Source: Botryosphaeria dothidea (lineage: Eukaryota > Ascomycota > Dothideomycetes > Botryosphaeriales > Botryosphaeriaceae). Taken from it: a stretch of DNA of 64,000 nucleotides. Under the pieces are notes generated by a model. It saw only the letters and a list, made by a program, of their open reading frames with translations. It had not been told where the DNA came from and made no database searches. The translations under genes and the position numbers were made by a program. Shown here piece after piece: positions 12,021 through 22,669 of the stretch. The stretch is taken from the NCBI GenBank assembly GCA_011503125.2, contig WWBZ02000012.1, forward strand, positions 558,001-622,000. The letters run 5' to 3'. The first letter of the stretch is position 1, and each line of letters begins with the position of its first letter.

Positions 12021-13395
12021 TTATTACGTATACTATCTTAATACTACTTCTTCGTTTAGCCGTTATAAGTACTTAGAATTAATAAGGGTTTAAGTAGAGA
12101 TCTCTTTATTAATAAGTACTAAAACTAAGAAAGGTAGTTTTTCTATATACTTATTCTCGAATTACTTCTAATCTACTTAAAGCTTACTTTACTCCTTTTA
12201 CTTCTAACGGCGAATTTTATTAAGAGCTACTCTTTTTCCGAATTCTTATTAACCTCTAATACTTTAGCGTTCTCCTCTAACTACGGAGGAACTTTCTACT
12301 CCGACTATCTAATACTAGTAGCTTAAGCTAGGCGACGGGTAGGCGTATAAGAGTATATATACTTCTAGTATTCTAAAGCACTATAACGCGTACAAAGCCT
12401 ATTCTAACGACGTTAGTTAATCTTATCTTAAGTTATCTATTTAGCTCTCCGGGTTAGTACGGCTTTAGCTAGGCCTATTAGTTCCTAGTCTATTTAGTCG
12501 TTTTAAAGAGGCTTTAGATACGTAGTAGGTCTAGTAGTCGTTATTAATCGAGTAGTTCTCTTATTAGTTTAAGGACTTAGGCTTCTCCTTCCTTAATACC
12601 TACTTCGTATAACTAACTTCTTAGCCTTATTAATAGCCTCTATATCGTTACTAGTTCTAGCTAGTAAGTTAGTAAATTCGTAGAACGTAAGATCTTCTAA
12701 GCTCTTACTAACTAGTCGGTCTTTTAGTTCCTAGCTAATTAAGTCCTAAAGAGAGTCTTTCTTTTACTTATCGTCCTATATAGTACTTTTGCTAGATTTA
12801 AGCATTAGGTGGCGGAACTTTACAAAGTATTCTCTAAAGGGGCTACCTTTTTAATGTAGGGCTCGGAGCTCGCGACGTACTTTTTCCTCGCGATATAGGT
12901 CGCCAAATACGGCCCTTAGCTGTTCGAATAGGTCCTAGGTTATAGCCGTCTAGCTTAAGGATCTCTACTATAGTTATAAGTAGGTAAGCGCGGTTCCTCG
13001 TAGCTAATTAAATAGCAACGCTGCTTATATCGTTTCTAGGTAGCTTGCGTAATCGATTCGAAGTTTCTAATTTGCTTAATCAATCCAGGCTTCTAGCTCC
13101 TTTCGCTCTCCTTTAAATTCTACTAGTTCGGATAGAATTTTTCTTGGCCTTTGACTTGCTGTAAGCGCTTGAGTAACCGCTTCAGCAATTGCGGTCGGTG
13201 GGGTTTATACTTAAGCCGTCGGAGTGGACGTGGCTATTTCTACGCTAGGCTGCCTTGTTGTTGGTGTAGTAGCCTAGCTATCTATTCGTGCCTGTAGCTG
13301 AGTAACCATTGTGAATAGTTGGTTCGCCCATTGCGGTGGGTCCTCTTGTTCGCGCTGTGGGGCCTCTTGCGGTTCATCCATTGGTTAGTCGTCCA
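12021..13395 (-). mobile_element. Ty3/gypsy gag remnant, minus strand
   Basis: On the minus strand, from an ATG at 13395 (or 13381), the reading begins MDEPQEAP and continues QWANQLFTMVTQLQARID. It then gives a retrotransposon-gag core (EFKGERKELEAWI near 13100, LFEQLRAVFGDLYREEKV near 12890-12930, FREYFVKFRHLMLKS near 12790-12840). Interruptions are TAA/TAG at former CAA/CAG/TGG codons. RIP is light near 13.3 kb and heavier toward 12.0 kb. A possible gag-pol linker continues to about 12030, after which gypsy similarity is lost; no pol follows. The orientation is opposite to the pol at 1-3325, so this is a separate insertion. Confidence 0.75.
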
Positions 13396-13404
13396 TTCTA
13401 GGAC

Positions 13405-13488
13405 GTCTCTTTGGGTGTCTTCTTGGGCGTCTTCTTGGGTGTCTTCTTGGGTGTCTTCTTAGGTGTCTTCTTGGGTATCTTCTTGGGT
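13405..13488 (-). repeat. 12-bp tandem repeat (7 units) in the gypsy leader
   Basis: Seven consecutive units of gtcttcttgggt with 0-2 differences each, then a degenerate eighth. On the minus strand the unit reads acccaagaagac and could encode Thr-Gln-Glu-Asp, but that frame differs from the gag start at 13395. It is most likely part of the leader upstream of gag. Confidence 0.9.
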
Positions 13489-14089
13489 GTCCTCTCTAAG
13501 ATCTCCTTTTAGATCTTCTTTTAGGGACTTCTTCGTGCCTTCTCAAACGCCACACCGTCGTTTTATTAAAGGACTTCCTTCGGGAACCTTCTCAAGTGCC
13601 TACACGGACACCTTCTTAAACGATTTCCCAGGTATAGTCAACTAGCAACGAGCCTAGCTACTATCCTAAACTTCTTAGTAACTTTAGTAGAGAGAAGCCG
13701 TGCTCACGTGGGAGCTCTAGCGCACAGAGGAAGGGGATGAGGACGCAGTGCTCACGTGGGAGCTATAGCGTATAGAGGAAAGGAGAATGAGAACGCAGTG
13801 CTCACGTGGGAGCTATAGCGTATAGAGGAAGGGGATGAGCTTAGTCTAATGTGATGGCTTGTATCCGGTGCACTCGCGGAAATATAGTGGCATTCTATCT
13901 ACGAGAAGACTAAGCTAAAGAGAAAAGGAAGCAAGGTTTTAAGCAAGATAGCGCTGCTTATATATCTCTCCAGGGTTCCTTTTGCTGGTAGCGAGTTGCA
14001 GAGTTTTCTTGTTGAGCTTCAGGGTCCTCTCGACCCAAGATCTCGCCGCAGGATCCATCCAAGGCACCCTCAGGGTTCAAACCGTAACA
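13463..14089 (-). repeat. 5' LTR and leader of the minus-strand gypsy element
   Basis: The outer end at 14089 reads TGTTACGG on the minus strand, a typical start of fungal gypsy LTRs, and the next bases on the plus strand (atgct) could be a target duplication. A TATA-like stretch on the minus strand lies near 13957-13968, about 130 bp inside the end. The inner LTR boundary and the primer-binding site could not be fixed, so this range covers LTR plus leader. RIP is slight here compared with the rest of the island. Confidence 0.55.
13701..13846 (+). repeat. ~49-bp tandem repeat, three units, each with CACGTG
   Basis: Three units start at 13701, 13749 and 13799. Each begins tgctcacgtgggagct and continues through a tagaggaaggggatga-like stretch. 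Unit lengths are 48, 50 and about 48 bp. They lie in the LTR/leader of the minus-strand gypsy element. CACGTG is an E-box-type palindrome, so the array could be a regulatory repeat of the element; that role is inferred. Confidence 0.9.
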
Positions 14090-15204
14090 ATGCTAAACGG
14101 GCATATGAAACCAGGCCGTGGCACAACTTCAGAAACCCGTTGGAAATAAGGGAAGAGTGTTCAAGGATCATTGGTCTTTTAGAGGATGTGGCTTCACACC
14201 GTCTAGGATAACCATAATGAAAAGGTTCATGAGTAGTTAATGTAGTTGCCTTCTTCCATCTGTATAGGGGCTACGTTTCTTATATTTCGTAGTATAATTC
14301 TAATACTAGATTAAGCTTTAAGAGGATTACAAAACCTCTATCTTAACTGCACCGGTAAATTCCCAATGAGTGTCAGCCTTCCAATATATCGTTCAACTTA
14401 CAGTTGATAATGGACACCGCGCGTCACACCTGCCTGCTTCATTGCCCCATCGTCTCCTCCAGGGCTCTCAGTTGACAAGGCATTTATAGGTCTCACCTCG
14501 TCAAATCAAGACGTTTCTGATTGTACCCTTGCAAAACAATCATGGCGTCTTTTACACTGCCTCGGTTTGATCAAGTGTTGGAAATCACGTGTTTTGCATA
14601 TTGCTTTTGCAACACCAGATAGCTTAGTCACTCACTTACGTATATAAGGAGGGTGGGCCACCTATGCCCTTCCTCCTCATGCCAATCATCAATGGATTGT
14701 CGTTGTTCATCAATAATCCAACATCAAGGCTGTGCTGGACTCTAGGCGAGTTGCGTCAAGTGGATTCGTCAAAGCAGCGAATTTGCCTTACCAATTGAGA
14801 GCCCTGATCGTCCATTCAGGTAACTGTGCTAAATTAGTTGCCTTACGAAACCAAACGCGCCCCAGATTTCGAAGAGAGTGCAGCCTGCCTGAAGCAGGTC
14901 GGGACAGGATGTCATGAAGCTGGGCGAGCCATCAGTGCTAAAAGTGAATTCTTGACATGAGATCTACGCATAATGCCACCCAACGATGAGGACGAGCGTA
15001 TGGGCTGAAAAAAAAAAACGGAACGAACATGAGCAGGAGCTGACCGAAAGGGAAACGCCACGCTCATGACCAAGGCTGAGATGAGAGAATTGACGGAGAA
15101 AGGAGAAAATACACGCTACCATGCTGTTGGGCACCACATATACCCTCTGCCAGAAATTACTAACCACATTAGTTTCTCTCAGTGACCAACACAACCTCCA
15201 CCCT
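14090..15204. other. Gene-free stretch between the transposon island and the first gene
   Basis: The first few hundred bases are still somewhat AT-rich (a TA-rich patch near 14275-14345) and may hold old repeat debris. From about 14400 composition becomes normal. Short open frames here show no codon bias or recognisable domain. An A-run of 12 lies at 15007-15018. Confidence 0.5.
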
Positions 15205-16819
15205 TCACAAAGGCACATCCTCCATCATCTCCACTGCGCCCTCCCTCCCCACCGTAATAATCACGTCCCCCAGCGTCTTCGCACGGAACCCAGCCTCACA
15301 ATACGTGAAGTAATACTCCCACTTCCGCTTGAACGTCTCGACATCCTTCTTCCCCATGGGCTGCCCGCGCTTCTCGCTCTCGACGAGTAGCGACGGTTTG
15401 ATGCGCTCGTCGAAGTTTTGCATGAAGTCCTGGCGCCACAGGCGCAGCGTCTTGGCGTAGTGCGGGCCGATGTTCTCGACGTCGTCGACGATCAGCGTCT
15501 TTCGGCCGCCGGCGGCGATGGAGGCGACGAGCTGCGAGACGGTGGGTAGGTGGCCGCCGGGGAAGATGTAGCGGCGGATGAAGTCGTCGGAGGCGGCGTA
15601 CGCGTCATAGCGCTGTCGAGGCCGAAAGTTAGTCAATGGATTGGGATGCGGTTTTGAGAATCAGGGAATGGTGGTGGTGTTCGGTGGGAGGATGGGGGGT
15701 AGTCTCTCAGGGCTGGACTCACTGTCTCAGACATGGTGATACACTGGAAGACGGCAATTCCACCATTCTTCTTGAGTAGCCTGTTTATACACTCGAAATA
15801 TGTGACCAGAAATTCCTTTCCCACGGCCTCCAGCATTTCGATGCTCACGATCTTATCGTATGCGCCATTCTCGTTTTGGGGCGGAGGTAGCGCGCGGTAG
15901 TCGCACAGCTGAACCTCAATCCGATCCTCGAGCCCTGCCTCCCGAATACGCTCCTCTGCGAGCTCTTTCTGTTCTGTGCTTAGTGTCAGGCTGGTAACCC
16001 GGCAGCCGGTTGTTTGTACGGCTCGGATGGCGAAGCTCCCCCAGCCCGTGCCAATTTCAAGCACATGGTCCGTCGACTTCAGATGCGCGTTGTTGATGAA
16101 GTGATCCAACTTTCGCATTTGCGCCGCTTCCAATGTCTCATTCGCGGAGAGTGGGGAGGATTTAGGGAGCCAGATCGGACACGAGTAGGTCATGTCTGGA
16201 GACAGAAAAGCGGCGAACATGTCATTGCTGATATCGTAGTGGGCGGCAATGTTCAGGCGAGCATTGGACAGCGTATTTGTGGCGCGAGCGAGGCCTGCAA
16301 TATTTGTACTGATCGAGGAGGTGATTGTCGACCCGTCAGAGAGGTTTTCACGGTTCAGAATAAAGAGCTGAATGGCGAAAAAAAAAATCAGTTTGGGACA
16401 TGTTTCCGCTGGAGCGTCTAGCCATACCTCGAAGAACGCGGTCAAGTCTGGGCATGACACTTCTCCTAGCATATAGCTTTCTGCGAAGCCCTGATGTCCT
16501 GGTTAGCTCCGCTGTCGATTCTTTGATTGACAGCAGCCGAGACGAGGCATACCATGTCTGCGAAAAGCATCATTCGCACCCAGAATGCGTCTCTATGCAC
16601 ACGAAGCGTGGTTCGCGGCGCGCCGGCTGGGTTCTCAGCTCTCCCACAAAGTGTCTCCTTGCCATCCACATCCACAATATCCAGGCGGCCTTGCCGCATG
16701 CGCAAGAGGACTGCCATAACGGCGCTCCGCGACAGTGTCACCAACGGGCCCCAGGCCACATTGCCGGCATAGCTGCGCAGCGCATTGAAGCGCGACGTCA
16801 GAGGTGTTATGATTGCCAT
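15205..16819 (-). CDS. Cyclopropane-fatty-acid-synthase-like SAM-dependent methyltransferase
   Basis: Four exons (16819-16553, 16490-16428, 16367-15723, 15612-15205) with GT-AG introns of 62, 60 and 110 bp, all phase 0, give 460 aa. Family landmarks are HYDISNDMF (~153-161), the MTYSCPIW segment (~169-176), the AdoMet motif I EIGTGWG (~214-220), and SIEMLEAVG, YIFPGGHLP and YCEAGFRAK farther on. CFA synthases transfer a methylene group from AdoMet onto unsaturated acyl chains of membrane lipids. Relatives include tuberculostearate-type and sphingolipid C9 methyltransferases, so the exact substrate is uncertain. The N-terminal ~90 residues match the family's leading domain. It is the first intact gene beside the RIP island and diverges from RNH2C. 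Confidence 0.85.
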
Positions 16820-17951
16820 TGGAGGTATTGACTATGGTTTCCAAGCTTGAGTCGCGTCGGAGGTCTCTGAGAGAATGTGCCTGAGTTTAGGCAACGAAAA
16901 CGGCGCAACGATGACGTTTGGACTGCCGCAAGGCCCTCAAAATGGAGATTAGACACCGCCGACTTGGCTCGGCAGGTGATGAGGAATGCTGGGTGAGAAG
17001 CAGCCGCTAAAAACAGTGAAGGACAAAAAGACAAAGGGAGCTTGGATGAGCACGAGGCGGGGCAGGGCAGGTACTGCGGGAAAAAGAGTCGCAAGCCAGG
17101 TGCGGCGCAAAAGATGCCACCCAGAGCTCAATTTACCCTAGGGCGGCGCTTGAGCTTCGGAAGCACGGTCTGGCACACGGCCGCGGCGGACAGACACACC
17201 CCCGGGCGGTGGCATGGTTGGTGGGGCAATTTCTGAGTGGGAGATACGTCGAGTGACCGGAAGGGTGGACTATTTGTCGCATCGGGTGTAGGCTGGCCGA
17301 GGGCGTTGTCTTTCTTCTGCCCCGGCCTTGCCCTTTGGAGCGCATCAATGACGTTTGCGGGATCGAGGCTCGGACTACGGTCTTTGAACAACTCCGCCCA
17401 CCGCGCTGTGGACTTCTGGGGGACTTGAAGGCGTTTCCTCCTTGTCCGGGAGCCACAGAACGTGGCTTGAAGCTGCCAGCAGTGGCGGACAACGAGCTGG
17501 CACTCAATGGTTGAAAGTGCGACAGGCGTCGGTCATGCTGCTGAGAGTTGCGGAAAAGACGATCCGGTGGCCCCTGCAGAGGGCGATGCGGGGAGCTTTC
17601 GTCGATGGCCGCGCCCGATGTACCAGTAGGTGCCCGCACACGCCGACTCGCAATGCGAGAGGCATGTGTCAGCGCCTCCTCCATCCATTCTCGGAATGAG
17701 CAGCACGCCGGTCAACGCATTTTGGATTTGGCCGTGTCGGGCAGCAGTTGCTGGTGTGGCAGTGGTGAGACGGAGGACAGGCGTGTGCAACATGGAGCTT
17801 CGCCGATCGCAAAGCCAATCCTTATCTTATCGCAAATCTGATAGCCGACCCGATCCTGCTCTGCCCTGAGCGCGCCGACGCGTCCAACAAGCGCGACGCG
17901 TCTCCCTTCTCCAAGCTCTTTGATCACCACCTTGAAACCCCGCCTGCAGCC
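16820..17951. other. Divergent intergenic region between the CFA-synthase-like gene and RNH2C
   Basis: GC-rich DNA with several overlapping open frames on both strands, the longest about 180 codons. None has a recognisable domain or a convincing start and splice context. It presumably holds the promoters and 5' UTRs of the two flanking genes. Confidence 0.5.
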
Positions 17952-18511
17952 ATGCTATCCATCCAGCGATCTTCTTCGCATTCGGGCAAATGCACTCCCA
18001 ACCTGCTGCCGTGCCGTATCGAACACAATGGTCCTGTGAACGCTGCCGATCGCTACTGGAGGCCTGAAGAGGAAGACGGTGTGTTGGAGAAACAAAGCAG
18101 GAGCTGCTCAGAGTTGACATGGCTGTACAGATGGCACGCGCACAGCCCACTTCCGTGGCCGTAAGCTCTGCGGTCGTAAGCTGGAAATCCCCGATGGCTA
18201 CAGAGGTACGTGACCATCGGTCGACCTGCCCGGGCGCAGTGACTGATACAACTACAGGCGTTGTCTTGAGCAATACCTCTAGGGTTCTACCACCCCAATC
18301 CGATACCGAGCGCGATGCCGATGCCGGCGAGAGTGAAGAACAAAATATCGAGGTGCGCGTGATGGAAGAGGTCGGCGACTTTGACCAGGTGGTGGTCTGG
18401 GGTCACGAAGTTGCGCCAGATGAGAACGAGGATCCATATTCGAAAGGTATCGGCGAGTGGCTCTCGTTTTCTGAGGCTGTAAGTGCGCCTGAAGAGCTTT
18501 CCGGCTTCTGA
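17952..18511 (+). CDS. RNH2C: Ribonuclease H2 subunit C
   Basis: Three exons (17952-18078, 18131-18205, 18258-18511) with two 52-bp introns give 151 aa. Signature blocks of the RNH2C (yeast Rnh203) family are in order: NLLPCRIEHNGPV near the N terminus, HFRGRKLCGRKLEIPDGYRG in the middle (spanning exons 2 and 3), and VVVWGHEV followed by EDPYSKGIGEW near the C terminus. This non-catalytic subunit joins subunits A and B in nuclear RNase H2, which removes ribonucleotides from DNA and RNA-DNA hybrids. The introns were chosen because only they join these blocks in frame. The start ATG lies 23 codons before the first conserved block. Confidence 0.87.
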
Positions 18512-18830
18512 AACTGACTGCGGGCAGTTGCATTCAACACCAAGACAGAAGGACACTGCCGATTCTTCCAAGTAAACGCCGTGACTTCTTCCAGTTTTGA
18601 GCTCTCTTGCTTAGAATATTGCCTAAGCTAGGACACGGCGTTCTTGGTATTTTCGGTTGGATACCTTATCACAGTCAACATTGCAAGCATTCGGGGCGTT
18701 TGGGATTTGAATCGTGGTCTGGAAATCCGCGACGCGACACTCACAAAAAGACCTCATGAGAACAATCTCTGCAGACCCCGCGAGTGCAGCCTTGAGAATC
18801 GGTGATGAGCTTTATAATAGGATATGCATC

Positions 18831-19411
18831 TCATCTTGCGTCTTGTGAACGCTCTTTTCTCTCCTTGTCCCATACTTTTTGTTCTTTGAGAAACTTTTCT
18901 TTCTTCTTCTGGTAACCCTCATGCGCCCGGCATCTATTCCATACCTCGCGGAAAATTTCAGATGCTTCGAGCTTCTCTCTTGCATCCTTATGGCTTGAGC
19001 TCTTCGGCAGTTCAGTGCCATCGCTTTTGCTATACTTTCGTCCGCCGGCGTGGTTGGCGTATCGTTTGGCCCGAGTCATGCCCTGCCAGGTGTCTCCGTC
19101 AGCCTTTCGTATCCCTCGCCGAATCGGTCTCTACCAAATATCATTCGGCGCACCATCTGGATGAACTTCCTCGTCATATCCATTCCAACAAAGTCATCTT
19201 CTCTGTCGTACTGCTCGAAGCGCGACCACAAGTCTTGCGAACTCTTGCGGGCTACCTCTGGCGTTCGAAAGCGCCAAAGAGGTAGGAGAGCCGATTTGTA
19301 GGGTTCGAAAGTCAGCACGCCCTGTTCGCCACGGGCGATACGATAACTCATGAGGTGCTCATGAGAAGGCGTAGCATCTGGCGAAGATGGAGATGGCTTT
19401 GAGTTCCGCAT
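18831..19411 (-). CDS. DUF4385 family protein
   Basis: Two exons (19411-19154 and 19082-18831) with a 71-bp intron give 169 aa. The core reads YRIARGEQGVLTFEPYKS, then LLPLWRFRTPEVA, DDFVGMDMTRKFIQM across the intron to GMTRAKRYANHAGGRKY. This is the DUF4385 pattern; the function of that family is unknown. The donor is GTGCGC, a weak match to consensus, but the join restores the family sequence exactly. The start at 19411 (MRNSKPSPSSPD) is preferred; an internal Met at 19351 is possible. The C-terminal 30 residues are Lys/Glu-rich. It is convergent with RNH2C. Confidence 0.8.
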
Positions 19412-20078
19412 CGAGTAGGAAAGCCAGATCTTCGTTGGCGACACGGCTGTTGTTTGTATGAAGCTGGACTGCAGACTCACTGAGACGAGATGTGGGCGGT
19501 AGGATGGGATGCAAAGGCTTGATGTGTTGCAGACCAGCCGGATATGGAATGAGCACTTGCACGGTGGATCGAGCCAATGACGTAGGCTGCTCACACGGCT
19601 TAGACAATGCTGCATTGGGGGGAAATCGGTGTAACTACGGCGAGTCTTCCCTTACCTCGTCTATTCGGCAAGCCTCCCCGTAGTAGGCGTGCGCTAATTC
19701 GTCCCTGAAGATCTAATTTCATCTGAAATCTTGGAAAATAGCAGTCCTCGGGCGGTCTGCGCATCCGGATCAATAACATCGAACGATAGAACTAGTAGAA
19801 CAATAGCCAGTGTTGACTCTCCTTTAAGAAATAAGGAAAAGAAACACAAAGACAGCATCTAAGAATGCACCGCATGAAAGGGATCGACACTAAGAAGAAA
19901 TTCATCAAATTGTTGTTGATAACTCGGCCACCACTTCGTCCTCCGCGGTAATCAACCTTTCGATTTGCATGACGCATCATATGACGCCCCTTTGCCGCTT
20001 CAGCCTTCCTAGGATCATCACTTCACACGCGAAGGTCATCGATCAAGCAACCAGATCAAGTCTATCGACCCCCAATTC
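19412..20078. other. Intergenic stretch between two minus-strand genes
   Basis: No gene supported. It contains one copy (19725-19754) of a 30-bp repeat also found at 23374-23403. The section from 19780 to 19990 is moderately AT-rich. Confidence 0.5.
19725..19754 (+). repeat. 30-bp dispersed repeat, copy 1
   Basis: Begins gaaatcttggaaaa and ends cgggcg; 28 of 30 bases match 23374-23403. Both copies are in non-genic DNA and in the same orientation. The nature of the repeat is unknown. Confidence 0.7.
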
Positions 20079-20612
20079 TCAAGATCGATTGGTGTCCTCC
20101 TTTGGAACATCCGTCTTCTTCTTGTTGTCTTTCAGCTTCTGAAGGTACTCCTCGAGAAGCGCCGGGGGAAGATCCGCCACGGGCAGAGGATCGACGTCGT
20201 CGGTGCCTGCGAGTTTTTCTTCGTTGAACTTCTTGGTGAGAACTGTTAGGTACGCCGAGGCTTCCTTCCCGTCGTTCCATGCCTTGTCGACTTGGTCGTG
20301 TATGAGCTTGGAGAAATTATCGATGGCTGCCTAAAAGGTTAACATCACGTTAGTATTATTGGTCTTTGGTAGGTTCGAGACGGTTTACCCGAGCTTCTTT
20401 GACGTCTCCGGGCACGGAAACCATCTTATCGAATTCAGCTTGGAGTTCCTTGATCTGCTGGGCGTGTCCATCGCAATCGGTCGACAGTTTCTCAACTCCC
20501 AGGGCTTTCAAGGCCCTCTGCTTTTTCAGACCGGCTAGCGTTCGAGTTCGGCTTTCTCCGCCTTGAGGGTACTGATGGCGTCGACGCCTCCAGTGGTTGT
20601 CGCTGGATCCAT
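20079..20612 (-). CDS. Small coiled-coil hypothetical protein with apparent frameshift
   Basis: The minus-strand reading starts MDPATTTGGVDAISTLKAEK, must change frame at about 20530-20540, continues LAGLKKQRALKALGVEKL, then splices over a 58-bp intron (20388-20331) to AAIDNFSKLIHDQVDKAWND and ends DVPKEDTNRS. At the break the frame reads ELER followed by TAG; a single extra base would join both parts. The product would be about 158 aa, charged and helical, with heptad-like segments. I do not recognise the family. A sequencing error, a real lesion or a wrong start are all possible. Confidence 0.55.
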
Positions 20613-20967
20613 TGTCAAGGTCCCGAGGTCGTTGAAGATAATTGGAGAAGGAGTGAAAGGCAGAATGTTGAATGAGACAGCAAGTATTTGTAAGCACGTG
20701 TACAACGCGCCCCCAACCAGCGCAAGTGACACGGTTCTACGGACACACACGTGAACATACAACACGCTCCCAAACCAGCGCAGGTGACACCGGTTAACTC
20801 ACACACTAAACCCAATGAAGAAATTATACCTACACGTGACCGCACTTTCCTATTCAGCTTGCCGGATTGTAAATAAGATCCTCCTCCACCACCGCATCCT
20901 CTTCACGCTCCATCTCTTCATCATCCACCTCCCCTCCATCGTCGTCACCAGCGATCGACTCCACCCC
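20613..20967. other. Divergent promoter region between the coiled-coil gene and the next plus-strand gene
   Basis: A 355-bp stretch without a supported gene. A direct repeat is visible: ccaaccagcgcaagtgacac near 20713 and an almost identical copy near 20771 (aaaccagcgcaggtgacac), each near an acgtg sequence. It could be a small regulatory repeat shared by the two genes. Confidence 0.45.
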
Positions 20968-22669
20968 ATGGGCAATCAGGGCTCCTCTGTAAGTCAGGCT
21001 CAATGGCGTACGTTTAGATGACAAATTGCTGATCGATGACGAAGCAGGACCACGACGGATGGCCATCATGGCGCCACCCGAATGGACTTTTGATGGTTGG
21101 ACGATCGACCGAGTGCCCCAAAGGAATATGGTACAGGTTGGCGGCTAGATCAGGCGAGTCTATGGGGCACTCCAGCATACTCAAAGATGGGCCCGACGCC
21201 GATGACAAGACAATCAACGCGACTTTCCTCCTCCACGAGTCCTTCCAAGTACACCCGTACTGGATTCAGTTCGGACACCCGGCCATCAAAAAAACAATCA
21301 AAAGTTTTTCTACCGCACGCTCAGTAAAGAATGGCAAAACGCCTTTGGACCTCTCGTCAAGAAAGAGCCTAAGTCGACGATCGTCGATCCTACTTCACCA
21401 AAATCAGGAAAGAGGAAATCCGAGGAGGCCAACAACGCCAGCAGCAGCAAGAAGAAGAAGACCAAAGTGGACAAGGAGCGACCGGTAAGGGGAGAGAGTG
21501 CGATTGTGGCCGCTTGGCTCGACTGGCGCTCGGTCGACCCGACCGACGACGAATACGCCACCCTCCAGAAATATCTCCACAGCGAGGCCGGCGCGTGCCC
21601 ACCCAGAGACATGCTCATGAGGGTGAGGCGTTCGATGAAACCATTCCTGGGCGCCCTCGGTGTGTACGACATGACGGGTTGGCAGCTGTGGCTTACTGAT
21701 GTCAAGTCCGAACGAGATCTGAAAGATCCACAACCGTACAACCCATCACCGAGTCCTCAACCATCCTTGCTCGCCTCTACGTCCAACAGCTCGCAGACTG
21801 GACCGATGCTCTCCACAGTAACCCCAGAGCCCGGCTCGGCGTCCCGATCCGCCACTCCACCCGCTCACCGCGAGGACATCATCGACACACGGACACCTGC
21901 AAGAAGGCCAAGTCAAAAAACGTCCCTCTCCGCATTGTTTTCCGGTTTCAAACCCGGCCGGATCGACCCGACGCAACAACAAGCATGGACGGTAGCCTCC
22001 GTGTCCCCCACCTCGCCCGTTCCCATGCCTCCTACGTCGCCAACGTCGACGAACATTTTCCGGAAGCCCACCATGCATCCTCCGTCGATGCTCAGCCCAA
22101 CCACTGCTATGGAAGCCGCAAACAACACCGCCTCGCGAGGAGGATCGATGCCAACGATCAAGGAACTTATAAGAGAACAGACCATGCGGCTGCACGACAA
22201 AATAGCTGATCTGAGGGGTCGTTCGGCTTCTGGACCTCTTACCGTCGAGCCCGGCGACCCTCACCGGCCGGGGTCGACAGCATCACGGCAACCCAATCTA
22301 GACAACGACACGCCCCAGCCCCCGGCGATCGCATCAACATCTCCAGTGCGACGCGGCCCCAGCGTGACATTGGGATCGACGTCGACCCCCACACAAGGAT
22401 CGAACGGAGCCTATCCCTCCCTACCCTCAGAGCCGCCAGTCGTCACGCATCCAACGCGCCAGGAAGATTTTGTACTGAAGCTCATCATCGAGGAAGGCGA
22501 TGACGACTACGTAAAGGAATTGGAGACCAATTTGGCGCGATGGCGGCAATTTCTTCTAGACAACGATGTGAAGATTCCGCGGTCTGATCTAAGCTTGCAA
22601 TTCAACCCGGATGAACATTCGCAGTATATGAAGCAGATCAATGACATGCTGAGATCGGCTAAAATCTAA
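20968..22669 (+). CDS. Uncharacterised fungal protein (apparent frameshift near 21288-21310)
   Basis: Exon 1 (20968-20988, MGNQGSS) is joined over a 59-bp GT-AG intron to a frame containing KGIWYRLAARSGESMGHSS and FHPYWIQFGHP-like residues to about 21310. The downstream frame continues YRTLSKEWQNAFGPLVKK and runs open to 22669. The two frames differ by one base; an A7 run (21288-21294) and a T5 run (21305-21309) sit at the break, so a missing homopolymer base is the likeliest cause. The N-terminal part looks like a folded domain. A Lys/Ser linker, a conserved-looking block (AAWLDWRSVDPTDDEY), a long Pro/Ser/Thr-rich disordered region and a C-terminal helical block (~22470-22660) follow. I do not recognise the family. 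Confidence 0.55.

Noticed and set aside
1..13400. One single nested gypsy element made of the pol at 1-3325 and the gag at 12-13.4 kb.
   Set aside because: The two parts are on opposite strands and differ strongly in RIP level, so they are separate insertions.
13405..13846. CRISPR-like array from the regularly spaced repeats.
   Set aside because: The units are directly adjacent tandem repeats without unique spacers, in a eukaryotic LTR.
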